A stretch of DNA of 64,000 nt from Arcuatula senhousia (taxonomy: Eukaryota; Mollusca; Bivalvia; Mytilida; Mytilidae). A model generated the notes under the pieces. The model worked only from the letters and a program-made list of their open reading frames with translations, was not told where the DNA came from and made no database searches. Positions 62,880 through 64,000 of the stretch are shown piece by piece. Location of the stretch: contig OZ020307.1 of NCBI GenBank assembly GCA_963971305.1, positions 47,551,702 to 47,615,701 of the forward strand, in the 5' to 3' direction. Numbering within the stretch: position 1 is the first letter of the stretch; each line of letters starts with the position of its first letter. Made by a program: the position numbers and the translations under genes.

Positions 62880-64000
62880 GTTTTGTCATACATTTTTTTG
62901 GTAGCTGCGCCAAAAAAGATGAATTTTCATGCAAACATTAAATAAAAAAAAGTTCTTTAATAAGGTTGGGGTTGGGGTCACAAAAGCCTGCAACCTGCAT
63001 TCACCACTGGAAATGTATTCTAAGGTATTCAACAGCAAACAGATTTGTTTCTAACTGAAAGTCTATTGAGTGCAAATACTATTAGAAGTACAAGTAATAG
63101 TAAATGATTGATAGAATATAAACACAAACAGAATATCTGCTAATGTTCTTAGTTTCCTCATAGAGCAGATATTATCTTTGATCAATAGATCTACCACAGT
63201 ACAGACCAGTGCCAAAAAATCGACAAAATTGATATCCCATAGTTCTAAGTAATAGGAAATAGTGTTAACAGAGAGATTTTCTATAATATTGTAAATAGAG
63301 TTAGGCATACTATAAAACCTGGCCTGGCTTCATTGTCCAGGCTTCTTTGGCCTGGCCTGGCCTGGCCTGGCCTGGCCTCTGGAAATTGGCACGGCATTTG
63401 ATTTGTATAATTAATTTTTGCATGTTTTATTTATTTAATGATGACCAATGGAAACATTTAAATATTTTAATCAAATTATCATAGTTTGACTAGGTTGTGC
63501 TGAGAAAATAAAGGTTTATCAGATACCCATCTGACAGGGCAGATTTTGTGTAATGAGAGCTTAATTTTAAATAAGTATTTCAAATTTTGTATCTAAATAT
63601 ATGTGGTCAGAGAGCTGCATTTGATGTTTAGTTTATAACAATAAGAAATCTATAACTTTTATTACACCAAACACATTCCATGGTATGGTACTCAAAAATG
63701 GACCCACTTTTGAAATTTTTTTTATAATGTCTTAATCCTCATAATTTTATACAGTTGGGTTTAATAAATCAAGTATCTTTATACATTTTCATCTCTATTA
63801 TTTTATTACTGTGTACTAGTTCCCAGTAAAAACTGACAAATTCTTTGCTTCACTGAACTTATCTGAATATTCTAAAGCTAATAGATTAAAAGAGACATTT
63901 TATTGTCTTAAGTTGCACACTTTAGAAATGATATTTTAATTAAAAACTAAATCAACAGAACTAAAATCATGATAAACAGTTATCTTATGAACAGTGTACA
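62880..64000. other. AT-rich sequence, no gene seen
   Basis: It contains a (cctgg)n pentamer tract at 63318-63380. I looked for the ZMIZ start-codon exon on the minus strand here and did not find it. Confidence 0.45.

Overview
This is AT-rich animal nuclear DNA, most likely from a bivalve mollusc. Two findings support this. The first is two spliced minus-strand exons that read through in phase as the N-terminal domain of a ZMIZ1/ZMIZ2-type PIAS-like transcriptional co-regulator. The second is a dense load of 'pearl'-like mobile elements: about 150-185 bp tandem cores, ACGG or GCC-rich tracts, and a 3' terminal hairpin. No prokaryotic or organellar gene is visible, and most long open frames are chance.

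The backbone of the window is the ZMIZ-like gene on the minus strand. One exon lies at 61745-61858 and the next at 25898-26003, with an intron of about 35.7 kb between them. The following exon was not found, so another very large intron probably runs off the left edge. Positions 1-15000 hold weaker signs of small genes: a minus-strand pair of exons (8837-8865 and 6481-6646), a plus-strand coding-like block (10328-10579), a plus-strand candidate last exon (12548-12624), and a minus-strand last exon for a membrane-anchored C-terminus (14055-14136).

The centrepiece is a nearly intact DIRS-type tyrosine-recombinase retrotransposon at 28174-34677, inside the ZMIZ intron and antisense to the gene. 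It has inverted terminal repeats, an internal complementary region that joins exact complements of both element ends, a gag-like ORF, an RT/RNase H/DAM-like ORF and a tyrosine recombinase ORF. Visible catalytic residues are intact. The three ORFs sit in successive -1 frames and the two downstream ones lack an ATG. A 1,049 bp foldback element with an 8 bp target duplication has inserted in its leader, inside what may be an intron. A 3'-truncated LINE remnant lies just upstream.

The remainder is repeats: a 1.0 kb hAT-like element, a 170 bp MITE, several pearl-like elements (one nested in another, and two with the same ends but different tandem cores), a tRNA-derived SINE inside a tandem array, a long palindromic element, micro- and minisatellites, and unique AT-rich intronic sequence. 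I saw no CRISPR, rRNA or functional tRNA gene. Apart from the composite DIRS element, nothing here looks like a new multi-gene system.
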